DNA of 64,000 nt from Paracoccus fontiphilus (GTDB taxonomy: Bacteria > Pseudomonadota > Alphaproteobacteria > Rhodobacterales > Rhodobacteraceae): contig NZ_JAFNAW010000012.1 of NCBI RefSeq assembly GCF_017356265.1, positions 1 to 64,000 on the forward strand, written 5' to 3'. Below the pieces are notes generated by a model. The model was not told where the DNA came from. It worked only from the letters and a program-made list of their open reading frames with translations, and searched no databases. Both the position numbers and the translations under genes were made by a program. Positions 55,624 to 63,689 of this stretch are shown in pieces. Each line of letters opens with the position of its first letter. Within the stretch, counting starts at the first letter, position 1.

Positions 55624-56493
55624 CTATTCCTCGCCGACCGCGGGCGTTTCCTCGGGCCTGGCCTCGGCATCCGCGGCCTTGCGGCGGCTGCGCGGGGCGC
55701 GGGGCGTCGCGGGCTTTTCACCCCGGGGCACGCGCGGGGCGCGGGTACGGACGGGCTTGGCTGCCGTGGCTTCCGGCGTCTCGACCGGCAACGCGGCCTC
55801 ATCCTCCGACGTGGTCATCGCATCCGGCAGACCCTCGGGACGGGTTTCGGGCGCGGGCGCCGCGTCCGGCACCGGGGCCGGTTCGGGCTGAACCCGAGGC
55901 TGATCCTCGATCCGGAACTCGACCACGGGTTCGGGACGCGGTTGTTCGCGAACGGGCTCGCGGCCGCCGTGGTCGCGTTGGCCCGGATCGCGCTGCTCTC
56001 GCTGGCCTTGCTCTCGCCGACCTTGCTCGCGCTGGCTGTCGTCGCGCGGGCCATTGTCGCGCCCGCCACTCTCGCGCCCGCCATTGTCGCGCCCGCCGTT
56101 GTCGCGACGGTTGGTGTCGCGACCCGGCTCGTCACGGTTCTGGTCGCGCCCGCTGCCCTCGCGGTGCTGGTGGCCGTTGCCGTTCGGCTGGCCTTCGCGG
56201 CCCTCGTCGTCAGAACGGCTCTGGTGGAACTGCTGGCGCTCGGCCATTTCCTTTTGCGCCTCGCCCAGCATGCGGGTGTAATGCTCGGCGTGCTGCAGGA
56301 AAGCCTGCTCGGCCACCCGGTCGCCCGACAACTGCGCATCGCGCGCCAGCGTCAGGTACTTGTCGATGATCTGCTGGGGCGTTCCGCGCACCTTGCCCTC
56401 GGGGCCCGAGCTGTCGAAGACGCGGTTGACGATATTGCCGAGCGTGCGCTGGCGGTTCGACTTGTTGCGCGAGCGGGATTTCGATGATCTCAT
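55624..56493 (-). CDS. DUF4167 protein with low-complexity tail
   Basis: A 289-residue protein. The first ~90 residues form the conserved DUF4167 domain: RSRNKSNRQRTLGNIVNRVF, then GTPQQIIDKYLTLARDAQ and FLQHAEHYTRML. A long disordered region follows, first Arg/Asp/Gly-rich repeats (GGRDNGGRESGGRDN), then Pro/Glu-rich, ending in basic PRAPRSRRKAAD. The basic N-terminus and RG-like repeats suggest nucleic-acid binding (inference). The family is widely conserved in alphaproteobacteria beside prmC-prfA; its function is not established as far as I know. Confidence 0.85.
   Translation of the reverse strand: MRSSKSRSRNKSNRQRTLGNIVNRVFDSSGPEGKVRGTPQQIIDKYLTLARDAQLSGDRVAEQAFLQHAEHYTRMLGEAQKEMAERQQFHQSRSDDEGREGQPNGNGHQHREGSGRDQNRDEPGRDTNRRDNGGRDNGGRESGGRDNGPRDDSQREQGRREQGQREQRDPGQRDHGGREPVREQPRPEPVVEFRIEDQPRVQPEPAPVPDAAPAPETRPEGLPDAMTTSEDEAALPVETPEATAAKPVRTRAPRVPRGEKPATPRAPRSRRKAADAEARPEETPAVGEE
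56051..56110 (-). repeat. Four 15-bp tandem repeats in the DUF4167 gene
   Basis: Four consecutive 15-base units, the plus-strand form being CCATTGTCGCGCCCG; units 1 and 3 are identical and units 2 and 4 diverge slightly. They encode GGRDN/GGRES pentapeptides. Unit number may vary between strains through slippage without shifting the frame. Confidence 0.75.
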
Positions 56494-56756
56494 CAGTCTG
56501 TCTGTGTATGGTTCCAGTTGATCCGGGTTTCCAGGGATCTGGACGGCTTCGCGGGCGGCACCGGCGGCGCAAGAAGGGCGCTTCGCCGTTCAGCCCGCGC
56601 CTTGCACCCGAACGAACGCAAAGGCGTCCACGAGGGAATCGGCTTTTCCAGGCTGACCCGTGCGTGGGCATCGCTGCCCCGGCACAAGGGCGACTAACCA
56701 CGCCGCGCGCGGGCTGACAAGCGAAATCGTCCCGCAGCCCTGCAAATCCCCGCCTT
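56494..56756 (-). other. Gap between prmC and the DUF4167 gene
   Basis: 263 bases without a convincing gene; one of the two longest gaps in the window. It must hold the DUF4167 promoter. A TTGTCA-like hexamer (56715-56720, minus strand) is not paired with a good -10. No repeat or hairpin stands out. Confidence 0.4.
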
Positions 56757-57581
56757 TCAGGCCGGAAAGCGCGCCAGAACGACACGGTCGCGTCCGTCCA
56801 GGTCCAAGATGACCCGCGCTTCAGCGCCCGCATCGGCAAGGATGGCCGCGACTACGGCACCTTGCGCCGGCCCGATTTCGACCAGGACATGACCACCGGG
56901 CGCCAGGTGATCCGCAACGCCCGCGGCGATGGCGCGATAGGCCGTCAGCCCGTCCGCCCCGTCGGTCAGCGCGCCATGCGGCTCCCATTCCCGGACATCG
57001 GGGGAAAGGCCAGCCATCTCGTCCAGGGCGATGTAGGGCGGGTTCGAGACGATCAGGTCGAAGCGACCCGCCACCCCGTCATACCAGTCGGCCTTGGCAA
57101 AGCCCGCCGTCACGCCGATCATCCGGGCATTGCGGCGCGCCACGTCAAGGGCAGCGTCCGAAATGTCGGTCCCCAGCCCCGTCGCCCCCGGCCGCGCCGC
57201 CAGAAGCGAGACAAGGATCGCCCCCGTCCCGGTCCCCAGGTCCAGAACGCTGCTCCAGGGCAGATCCAGGGCAGCCTGCACCAGCACCTCGGTCTCCGGG
57301 CGCGGGTCCAGCGTGTCGGCGGTGACAAGAAAGCGATGGGCGTAGAAGTCGCGGAATCCCACGATCTGCGCGACCGGCCGACGGGCCGCGCGTGCCGCGA
57401 TGCCGCTGTCCAGCCGGGCGGTCTCGTCAGCCGTCAGGTCACGGTCATCGACGATGCGCAGCCGCCCGGGCTCGATGCCCAGCACCGCCGCGAGAATCCT
57501 GTCGGCATCGCGTCCCGCGCCCTCGATGCCCGCTGCGGCCAGCCGCCGGGCTGCCTCCCTGCGGGCTTCGGACAGCCTCAT
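56757..57581 (-). CDS. prmC: Release factor glutamine methyltransferase PrmC
   Basis: Methylates the Gln of the GGQ motif in PrfA and PrfB; 274 residues. The N-terminal helical domain contacts the release factor. The SAM domain shows [17 protein letters not shown] and the catalytic NPPY in [11 protein letters not shown]; the block PRPETEVLV lies just before it. The start overlaps the prfA stop (ATGA), so enzyme and substrate are cotranslated. Confidence 0.96.
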   Translation of the reverse strand: MRLSEARREAARRLAAAGIEGAGRDADRILAAVLGIEPGRLRIVDDRDLTADETARLDSGIAARAARRPVAQIVGFRDFYAHRFLVTADTLDPRPETEVLVQAALDLPWSSVLDLGTGTGAILVSLLAARPGATGLGTDISDAALDVARRNARMIGVTAGFAKADWYDGVAGRFDLIVSNPPYIALDEMAGLSPDVREWEPHGALTDGADGLTAYRAIAAGVADHLAPGGHVLVEIGPAQGAVVAAILADAGAEARVILDLDGRDRVVLARFPA

Positions 57582-58630
57582 CCTTCGGCGGCCAGCCGGG
57601 CCGCCTGGTCATGGGCGGTCAGCGCGTCGATGATCTCGGCCAGATCGCCTGCCATGATCCGGTCCAGCGCGTAAAGCGTCAGGTTGATGCGGTGGTCGGT
57701 CATCCGCCCCTGCGGAAAATTGTAGGTGCGGATGCGTTCGCTGCGGTCGCCCGACCCGACTTGGGACTTGCGGTCGGCCGCCCGCTCGGCATCCGCGCGG
57801 CTGCGCTCCATGTCGTAAAGCCGCGCGCGCAGGACGGCCATGGCATTGGCGCGGTTCTGATGCTGCGACTTCTCGCTGCTGGTGACGACGATGCCGGTCG
57901 GCAGGTGCGTGATCCTGACGGCCGAATCCGTGGTGTTCACATGCTGCCCGCCCGCGCCCGAAGCGCGCATGGTGTCGATGCGGATGTCGCCTGCGGGAAT
58001 GTCGATATCGACCTCCTCGGCCTCGGGCAGCACGGCCACGGTCGCGGCGCTTGTGTGGATGCGCCCGCCCGATTCGGTCTCGGGCACTCGCTGGACGCGG
58101 TGAACGCCGGATTCGTATTTCAGGCGGGCAAAGACGCCCTCGCCCTCGACCCGCGCCACGGCTTCCTTGACGCCGCCCAGTTCGGTTTCCGTCAGGTCCA
58201 GCATCTGGAAGGTCCAGCCCTGCCCTTCCGCATGGCGGCGATACATCGACAAAAGGTCGCCCGCGAACAGCGCGGCTTCGTCCCCGCCGGTGCCGGGGCG
58301 GATCTCGATGATGGCCGGGCGCGCGTCGGCCGCGTCCCTGGGCAGAAGGGCGATCCGCAGCGCCTGTTCCAGCGCAGGCATCTCGTCGCGCAGGCGGGCC
58401 AGTTCGTCCTCGGCCAGTTCGCGCATCTCGGGATCGGCCAGCATGGCCTCGGCCTCGGCCACCCCGTCGCGGGCCGCCCGCCAGCGGGCGATCTGCTCGA
58501 CCACCGGCTTCAGCTCGGCATATTCGCGGCTGATCCGGGCGATCTGGTCGGGCGCCGCGCCGGCATTCAACTGCGCTTCGAGAAACTCGAACCGCTGGAC
58601 GATCTGGGACAGGCGATCTTCGGGCAACAT
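57578..58630 (-). CDS. prfA: Peptide chain release factor 1
   Basis: Recognises UAA and UAG stop codons; 350 residues. The ester-cleaving GGQ is in [19 protein letters not shown], with [18 protein letters not shown] in domain 1 and a C-terminal DHRINLTLY. Since several convergent genes here end in TAG, which RF1 reads, this factor serves them directly. It is upstream of prmC, and 102 bases separate it from agmatinase; those bases include repeat copy F. Confidence 0.98.
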   Translation of the reverse strand: MLPEDRLSQIVQRFEFLEAQLNAGAAPDQIARISREYAELKPVVEQIARWRAARDGVAEAEAMLADPEMRELAEDELARLRDEMPALEQALRIALLPRDAADARPAIIEIRPGTGGDEAALFAGDLLSMYRRHAEGQGWTFQMLDLTETELGGVKEAVARVEGEGVFARLKYESGVHRVQRVPETESGGRIHTSAATVAVLPEAEEVDIDIPAGDIRIDTMRASGAGGQHVNTTDSAVRITHLPTGIVVTSSEKSQHQNRANAMAVLRARLYDMERSRADAERAADRKSQVGSGDRSERIRTYNFPQGRMTDHRINLTLYALDRIMAGDLAEIIDALTAHDQAARLAAEG

Positions 58631-58668
58631 GACAGGGGCTTACCCGCGCCGAAAAGCACCGGCAAGGA

Positions 58669-58715
58669 CTTCTTCGTTGTCCCAATACCCCAGGGGTCCG
58701 GGGGCTGGCCCCCGG
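58669..58715 (-). repeat. Dispersed hairpin-core repeat, copy F
   Basis: Between the agmatinase gene and prfA, in the sense orientation. Minus strand: an 8-bp stem CCGGGGGC/GCCCCCGG with a two-base centre (58698-58715), ACCCC, then the core GGGGTATTGGGACAACGAAG. The core is of the CAACGAAGAAG type shared with copies A and E. Confidence 0.6.
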
Positions 58716-58732
58716 CCTTCGCGGGACGCAAT

Positions 58733-59692
58733 TCAGCGCCGGGTCCAGCCGTAAAGCGCGATCAGTTCGGTCGCCACATGCGCCCCCGCGATCGCCGTCG
58801 CCCCGGTCGTGTCGTAAGGGGGCGAGACCTCGACCACGTCGCCGCCGATCAGATCCACCCCCGCAAGCCCGCGCAGCAGCGCCGCCGCCTGCCAGCTTGC
58901 CAGCCCGCCCCAGACGGGCGTGCCGGTGCCGGGCGCGAAGGCCGGATCCAGCGCGTCGATGTCGAAGGTGACATACACCGGCCGGCTGCCGACCACCGCG
59001 CGGATGCGTCCCAGCGTCGCCTCCACCCCGTCGCGATGAACGCCCGCCGCGTCCAGGATGGTCACGCCCAAGGTATCGGGATTCTCGGTCCTGATGCCGA
59101 TGCTGACACTGGCGCCCGCGTCCACCACGCCCTCGCGGATCGCCTTGTAGAGAAACGTCCCGTGGTCGATCCGGTCAGGGTCGTCGTCCACCCAGGTGTC
59201 GGAATGGGCATCGAACTGGATCAGCGCGACCGGGCCGCGCCGGGCGGCCACCGCGCGCAGGATCGGCAGGGTGATGGAGTGATCGCCCCCCAGCGTCACC
59301 GGCGCCGCGCCCGCGTCAAGGATGGCTCCCAGATGCGCCTCGATCCGGGCGGGAACCTCGCGCACGTTGGCATAGTCGAAGGCCATGTCGCCATGGTCGA
59401 TCACCGACAACAGCGCCAGCGGATCATAGCCCCAGCCATAGGGCGGGTCATAGGGCTGCAGCGTCGATGCCTCGCGGATGGCGCGGGGGCCGAAACGGGT
59501 GCCAGGCCGATGAGTCACCGCCTGGTCGAAGGGAATGCCCGTCACCGCCACATCGACGCCGGACAGGTCCTTGCTGTAGCGGCGGCGCAGAAAGCTCGTC
59601 GCGCCGCCGAACGCGTTCTCGAAGGACGGCCCGCGCGGGTCGCCGCGCGTAAACGCCTGATCCACCTGCTTCCCGGCATCCTCGAGCGCCAT
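58733..59692 (-). CDS. speB: Agmatinase-family ureohydrolase
   Basis: A 319-residue Mn-dependent enzyme of the arginase superfamily, probably agmatinase: agmatine to putrescine plus urea. Metal ligands are in GGDHSITLPI, FDAHSDTWVD and TFDIDALDPAFAPGTGTP. Guanidinobutyrase is an alternative the motifs cannot exclude. The urea it makes could feed the urease encoded in this window. The start at 59692 has an AAGGGGA site; the frame is open 81 bases upstream, but those residues are unlike the family. Confidence 0.88.
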   Translation of the reverse strand: MALEDAGKQVDQAFTRGDPRGPSFENAFGGATSFLRRRYSKDLSGVDVAVTGIPFDQAVTHRPGTRFGPRAIREASTLQPYDPPYGWGYDPLALLSVIDHGDMAFDYANVREVPARIEAHLGAILDAGAAPVTLGGDHSITLPILRAVAARRGPVALIQFDAHSDTWVDDDPDRIDHGTFLYKAIREGVVDAGASVSIGIRTENPDTLGVTILDAAGVHRDGVEATLGRIRAVVGSRPVYVTFDIDALDPAFAPGTGTPVWGGLASWQAAALLRGLAGVDLIGGDVVEVSPPYDTTGATAIAGAHVATELIALYGWTRR

Positions 59693-59762
59693 CGCCGTCC
59701 CCTTGCCGCCGCATCCATGGGGCATCGTGACGCAGGCCCGCGCGGCCCGCAAGCGCCGCGTT

Positions 59763-59804
59763 TTGATCTGCATCAGGGCGCCGCGGCGCCGGATGGGCCA
59801 TACT
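59763..59804 (+). promoter_or_regulatory. FNR-type class II promoter of ccpA
   Basis: TTGATCTGCATCAG (59763-59776) matches TTGAT-N4-ATCAA at 9 of 10 positions. A -10-like CATACT lies at 59799-59804. The distance between their centres is 32 bases, as expected for an FNR site at -41.5, placing the transcript start near 59811 and leaving a leader of about 32 bases. Paracoccus ccp genes are known to respond to low oxygen through an FNR protein. Confidence 0.65.
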
Positions 59805-59842
59805 CACCCCGGAACGCGTGAGAGACCTAACGAGAGACAGCC

Positions 59843-60904
59843 ATGAAGACATCTCTTTTCGCCATTCTCGCGCTTGGCGCGCTGGCCTCGCCCGGCCTGG
59901 CGCAGACCGAACTGCCCGCCGACACCGACCTGCGCCAGGCCGCGCTGGAATGGTTCGAACCGATCCCCGACACCCCGCAAGCCCCCACAGGCAACGAGCT
60001 GACGCCCGAGCGGGTGGAACTGGGCGCGAAGCTGTTCTTCGATCCCCGCATGTCGCTGTCGGGCCTGTTTTCCTGTCAGACCTGCCACAATGTCGGCCTT
60101 GGCGGCGTGGACGGGCTGACGACCTCGATCGGGCATGGCTGGCAGGCAGGGCCGCGCAACTCGCCCACCATGCTGAACGCGATCTTCAACGTCGCCCAGT
60201 TCTGGGACGGCCGCGCCCCCGACCTGGCCGAACAGGCCAAGGGCCCCGTCCAGGCGGGGGTCGAGATGAACAACACCCCCGAAAACCTGATCGGCACGCT
60301 GAACAGCATGGCAGCCTATGTCGACGGCTTCAAGGCAGCCTTCCCGGACGAGGCGACACCCGTCAGCTTCGACAACTTCGCCCGCGCCATCGAGGCCTTC
60401 GAGGCAACGCTGATCACGCCCGACAGCGCCTTCGACCGCTTCCTCAAGGGCGACGACGCCGCCATGACGGAACAGCAGAAGCGCGGTCTGGCGGCCTTCA
60501 TGGACACCGGCTGCACGACCTGCCATTCCGGCATCAACGTCGGCGGCCAGGATTATTATCCCTTCGGCGTGGTGGAACGGCCGGGCGGATCGGTCCTGCC
60601 CGAGGGCGACCTCGGCCGCTTCACGGTCACGGCCACGGCCGACGACGAATACGTCTTCCGGGCCGCGCCCCTGCGCAACGTGGCCCTGACCGCGCCCTAT
60701 TTCCATTCCGGAGCCGTCTGGGATCTGCGCGAGGCGGTGCACATCATGTCCTCGTCCCAGCTGGGCACCGAACTGGCGGAACCGCAGGTCGACGAGATCG
60801 TGGCCTTTCTCGGCGCGCTGACGGGAGAACAGCCCGAGATCGTGCACCCGATCCTGCCGGTGCGCGAAACGGCCACGCCGCTGCCACAGCCGATGGTCGA
60901 ATAA
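59843..60904 (+). CDS. ccpA: Di-haem cytochrome c peroxidase CcpA
   Basis: Periplasmic enzyme that reduces H2O2 with electrons from cytochrome c or pseudoazurin; 353 residues with a signal peptide (cleavage near GLAQ). Two c-type haem sites: CQTCH (78-82, peroxidatic low-potential haem) and CTTCH (224-228, electron-accepting haem). GLTTSIGHGW carries the loop His that ligates the peroxidatic haem in the oxidised state of related enzymes. The family includes the Paracoccus CcpA. It follows an FNR-type promoter and ends at a hairpin shared with the convergent RTX gene. Confidence 0.94.
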   Translation: MKTSLFAILALGALASPGLAQTELPADTDLRQAALEWFEPIPDTPQAPTGNELTPERVELGAKLFFDPRMSLSGLFSCQTCHNVGLGGVDGLTTSIGHGWQAGPRNSPTMLNAIFNVAQFWDGRAPDLAEQAKGPVQAGVEMNNTPENLIGTLNSMAAYVDGFKAAFPDEATPVSFDNFARAIEAFEATLITPDSAFDRFLKGDDAAMTEQQKRGLAAFMDTGCTTCHSGINVGGQDYYPFGVVERPGGSVLPEGDLGRFTVTATADDEYVFRAAPLRNVALTAPYFHSGAVWDLREAVHIMSSSQLGTELAEPQVDEIVAFLGALTGEQPEIVHPILPVRETATPLPQPMVE

Positions 60905-60920
60905 GCCTTGCGCCGACAGC

Positions 60921-60943
60921 CGCCGGACCTTCGCGGTCCGGCG
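60921..60943. terminator. Two-way hairpin between ccpA and RTX gene
   Basis: A perfect 9-bp stem CGCCGGACC/GGTCCGGCG with loop TTCGC, in the 41-base convergent gap. There is no T-run. It probably terminates or protects both mRNAs. Confidence 0.6.
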
Positions 60944-60945
60944 CG

Positions 60946-62721
60946 CTACAGGATGAAGTCGCCCGCGTTCATGGCGATGCGGTCGTCCAGCCAAATGTCG
61001 AAATCCGCCTTGCGATCGCCGTTCACGTCGCCCAGGACATGGGTGCCGTCCGCCCGAAGCTCGGCCCGAAGCTGCCCGGCCCGGCCGGAAAAAGCGGCGC
61101 CGCCGATGAAGCCGAAGGCCTGGTTGCCCGCCGCGGCCGTTGCCGCGTCGATCCCCGACAGGTCGATCCGGTCCGGGCCCGCGAAATCGAGGACCCGGTC
61201 GCGCCCGGCCGGGGCCACGCCGGATTCCGCGATGAACCCGAAGACAAAGCTGTCCGCGCCGGCGCCGCCCGCCAACCAGTCCGCGCCCATGCCGCCCGCC
61301 AGGCGATCATTGCCCGCCTCTCCGGACAACCGGTCGTTGCCCCGGGCGCCGATCATCGCGTCATTGCCGCCGCCGCCCCGCAGCGTGTCGTTGCCATCCA
61401 GGCCGTTCATCACGTCGGCGCGCGCCGTCCCGTTCAGGGCATCCGCGCGCGACGACGCGACCGGTCTGCCGCCCAGGCTGGCCTCGGCCCGCGTCAGCCC
61501 GGAAAACACGCGCCCGGCAATGCCGTCGTCGTCGCCGTCCAGGTATTCGCTCTTATAGGTCACGAAAAAGCCGCCGGTCTTCAGCCCCGTGACCGAAGCC
61601 CATTCCTGCATCTCCTCGGTTTCCTGGTTGACCCGGAAATTGCCGCCCACCCGGACGCCATATTCCGAGAAGGTCTGCCCGTAGACGTCCTTTTGATGGC
61701 TGCCGGCCGCCACGTCCGACCACTGGTCCCAGACGACCACGAAGCCGCCGCCATCCAGCGCCGCGACGCTGCTGTGGTCCGGGATCTCGCGCGCGTCGAA
61801 GGTGTTGACATGAAGGGCCGCGCCCTGGGCCCTGCCGGCGCCGTCGAAGATGCGGGCGTAAAGGCGGAAGGCGGTATCGCCGTCGGGGAAGCCGTCAAGG
61901 ACGGTATCGACCCAGGTGACGACAAAGCGCCCGCCGCTGAGCGCCGTGACCGAATGGTCCGCATCCGTCACCGCGATGCCGCCGGTGGGGCCGTTGCCCT
62001 CGGGCGCGATGGCGAATTCCGGCGTGACCGGCTGTCCGTTCGGGGCAATGATCCGGGCGCGCACGTCGGTGGGCAGCGCATAGGGACTGCTGCCGGGATA
62101 TTCGCTTTCCCAGACGACGATCGTGTTGCCGTTGGTCAGGCGTTCGGCCCGGACATTGTGCTGTTCGTAAAGCTGGCGCTGATTGATCTGGAACGGCAGG
62201 GTCGCGGCGCCCCCGGGGCCGTAGGCGCGAAAGAAGCTGTCCTCGCCGTTGAACGGGTTTTCGCCGGGGCCGGCCTGCCATTTCGACCACAGCACCGCAT
62301 GGCCGCCGGGGCGGCTGACGACCTCGGGCGCGAAGTAGGAATCGTCGGTGAGAAGGTTTACCCGCCGGATCGGGCTGGCGATCGCGCCGCCGGCGCCGTA
62401 GGTCGCGGTCAGGATGTCGCTGCGGTCCAGCACCGAGTCGGGCGTGCTTTCCCAGGCCACGGCGAAGCCGCCGTTGTCCAGCGCATCGACACGCGCGTGA
62501 TTGCCCACCAGGTTGGGATCGGACAGGACCATCTCCCTGCCGATGCGCGCGCCGGTCGGGCTGAAGATCTGGCCCGCGACGTATTGGACATCCAGGTCGC
62601 TGTTGAAGCTGTCCCAGACCACGACGACGTTGCCGTTGGCCAGCATGGTGACGTCGGGATCGTTCTGCCAGGCTTCCCAAAGCGTGTTGACGACGAATTC
62701 CGGGGTGATCGCGCGAACCAT
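60946..62721 (-). CDS. RTX calcium-binding protein with propeller-like repeats
   Basis: A 591-residue acidic protein without an N-terminal signal peptide. Residues ~10-430 contain about seven repeats of a strand motif ending GGFAVAWES, GGFVVVWDQ or GNTIVVWES, suggesting a beta-propeller. Residues 439-492 hold GGxGxDxxx nonapeptides (GLDGNDTLR, GARGNDRLS, GGMGADWLA), followed by a serralysin-type M10 C-terminal region and the short hydrophobic end FIL. These ends mark type I secretion substrates, but no secretion genes are near. No protease zinc motif is present; an adhesin or surface role is an inference. The start at 62721 has an AGAGG site. Confidence 0.82.
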   Translation of the reverse strand: MVRAITPEFVVNTLWEAWQNDPDVTMLANGNVVVVWDSFNSDLDVQYVAGQIFSPTGARIGREMVLSDPNLVGNHARVDALDNGGFAVAWESTPDSVLDRSDILTATYGAGGAIASPIRRVNLLTDDSYFAPEVVSRPGGHAVLWSKWQAGPGENPFNGEDSFFRAYGPGGAATLPFQINQRQLYEQHNVRAERLTNGNTIVVWESEYPGSSPYALPTDVRARIIAPNGQPVTPEFAIAPEGNGPTGGIAVTDADHSVTALSGGRFVVTWVDTVLDGFPDGDTAFRLYARIFDGAGRAQGAALHVNTFDAREIPDHSSVAALDGGGFVVVWDQWSDVAAGSHQKDVYGQTFSEYGVRVGGNFRVNQETEEMQEWASVTGLKTGGFFVTYKSEYLDGDDDGIAGRVFSGLTRAEASLGGRPVASSRADALNGTARADVMNGLDGNDTLRGGGGNDAMIGARGNDRLSGEAGNDRLAGGMGADWLAGGAGADSFVFGFIAESGVAPAGRDRVLDFAGPDRIDLSGIDAATAAAGNQAFGFIGGAAFSGRAGQLRAELRADGTHVLGDVNGDRKADFDIWLDDRIAMNAGDFIL

Positions 62722-62993
62722 TCCAAGACCTCTTGCCGCCTTGCGGAGGATGGATGAAGGGTGAACGTCACGGGCATGGTTTCCCACGGCCCCGGCGCCT
62801 GTCAACGCCCGCCGCGCCCCGCAGGCGGGAAACCGCGGCCCGCCGGCTGGCCGAATCACCTTGCGTCCGCAGCATTCGCCGCTATAAAGCCGCATCCTTC
62901 CGCCGAGACATTGCAACCGGCGCAGCCTCTCGTGACGGGTGCGGAAGGGACGATCCGTCGATGAAATGCGCCTGAAACACTGAAAGGGATGCC
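62722..62993. other. Divergent gap between RTX gene and rpsF
   Basis: 272 bases without a gene, the longest gap in the window. It holds the rpsF promoter at 62861-62888 and about 105 bases of rpsF leader. No S6:S18 operator-type structure was recognised by eye. Nothing promoter-like was found for the RTX gene. Confidence 0.4.
62861..62888 (+). promoter_or_regulatory. Likely sigma-70 promoter of rpsF-rpsR-rplI
   Basis: TTGCGT at 62861-62866 and TATAAA at 62883-62888, spaced by 16 bases. The -10 matches consensus at five of six positions. The transcript would start near 62895, about 100 bases before the rpsF ATG, leaving room for leader-based feedback by ribosomal proteins. Confidence 0.55.
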
Positions 62994-63446
62994 ATGCCTC
63001 TGTACGAGCATGTGCTGATCGCCCGCCAGGACCTGTCGAACACGCAGGCCGAAGGGCTGATCGAACATTTCTCGACCGTGCTTGTCGACAACGGCGGCCA
63101 GGTCATCGAGAACGAATACTGGGGTGTCCGCACCCTCGCCTACAAGATCAACAAGAACCGCAAGGGCCACTATGCCTTCCTGCGTTCGGACGCGCCCTCG
63201 GCCGCCGTGCAGGAAATGGAGCGTCTGGCCCGCCTGCATGACGACGTGATGCGCGTCATGACCGTGCGCGTCGAGAAGCACGAGGAAGGCCCCTCGGTCC
63301 AGATGCAGAAGCGCGAAGAGCGCGGTGATCGCGGTGACCGCGACCGTGGCGATCGCGGCGACCGGGGCGACCGCCCGCGGGGCGATCGCGGCGACCGTGA
63401 CCGTGGTGATCGCGGCGAGCGCCGCGAGCGGACTGAAAGGATCTAA
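62994..63446 (+). CDS. rpsF: 30S ribosomal protein S6 with Arg-Gly-Asp repeat tail
   Basis: A 150-residue S6. Residues 1-~100 form the conserved fold: LYEHVLIARQDLS, ENEYWGVRTLAYKINKNRKG and RVMTVRVEKHEEGPS. S6 binds the 16S central domain together with S18, encoded next. From about residue 109 the tail is a run of RGDR/DRGD units ending RRERTERI. Bacterial S6 tails vary and can be modified by RimK-type enzymes, but an Arg/Asp-rich repeat tail is distinctive. Confidence 0.97.
   Translation: MPLYEHVLIARQDLSNTQAEGLIEHFSTVLVDNGGQVIENEYWGVRTLAYKINKNRKGHYAFLRSDAPSAAVQEMERLARLHDDVMRVMTVRVEKHEEGPSVQMQKREERGDRGDRDRGDRGDRGDRPRGDRGDRDRGDRGERRERTERI
63321..63422 (+). repeat. Degenerate tandem repeats encoding the S6 tail
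   Basis: Imperfect units of GGTGATCGC / GGCGACCGC, each coding GDR, joined in 9- to 15-base steps; GCGATCGC octamers occur at two places. The repeats keep frame and encode the RGDR tail of S6, so copy number may differ among strains. Confidence 0.65.
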
Positions 63447-63449
63447 GCA

Positions 63450-63677
63450 ATGGCGAACAAACCGTTCTTCCGCCGCCGCAAGGTTTGCCCCTTCTCGGGC
63501 GAGAATGCCCCGGCGATCGACTACAAGGACACGCGTCTGCTGCAGCGTTACATCTCGGAACGCGGCAAGATCGTGCCCTCGCGCATCACCGCCGTCTCGG
63601 CCAAGAAGCAGCGTGAGCTGGCCCGTGCCATCAAGCGCGCCCGCTTCCTGGCCCTGCTGCCCTATGTCGTGAAGTAA
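63450..63677 (+). CDS. rpsR: 30S ribosomal protein S18
   Basis: A 75-residue S18. [40 protein letters not shown] and the basic C-terminal half [20 protein letters not shown] are standard. CPFSGE keeps only one of the four zinc-site Cys, so it is a C-minus form. It starts three bases after the rpsF stop. Confidence 0.98.
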   Translation: MANKPFFRRRKVCPFSGENAPAIDYKDTRLLQRYISERGKIVPSRITAVSAKKQRELARAIKRARFLALLPYVVK

Positions 63678-63689
63678 GGAGACCTGATC

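Noticed and set aside
56484-56717. 77-codon frame in the prmC-DUF4167 gap
   Set aside because: Arg/Pro-rich, no ribosome site, overlaps the DUF4167 start and has no recognisable motif.
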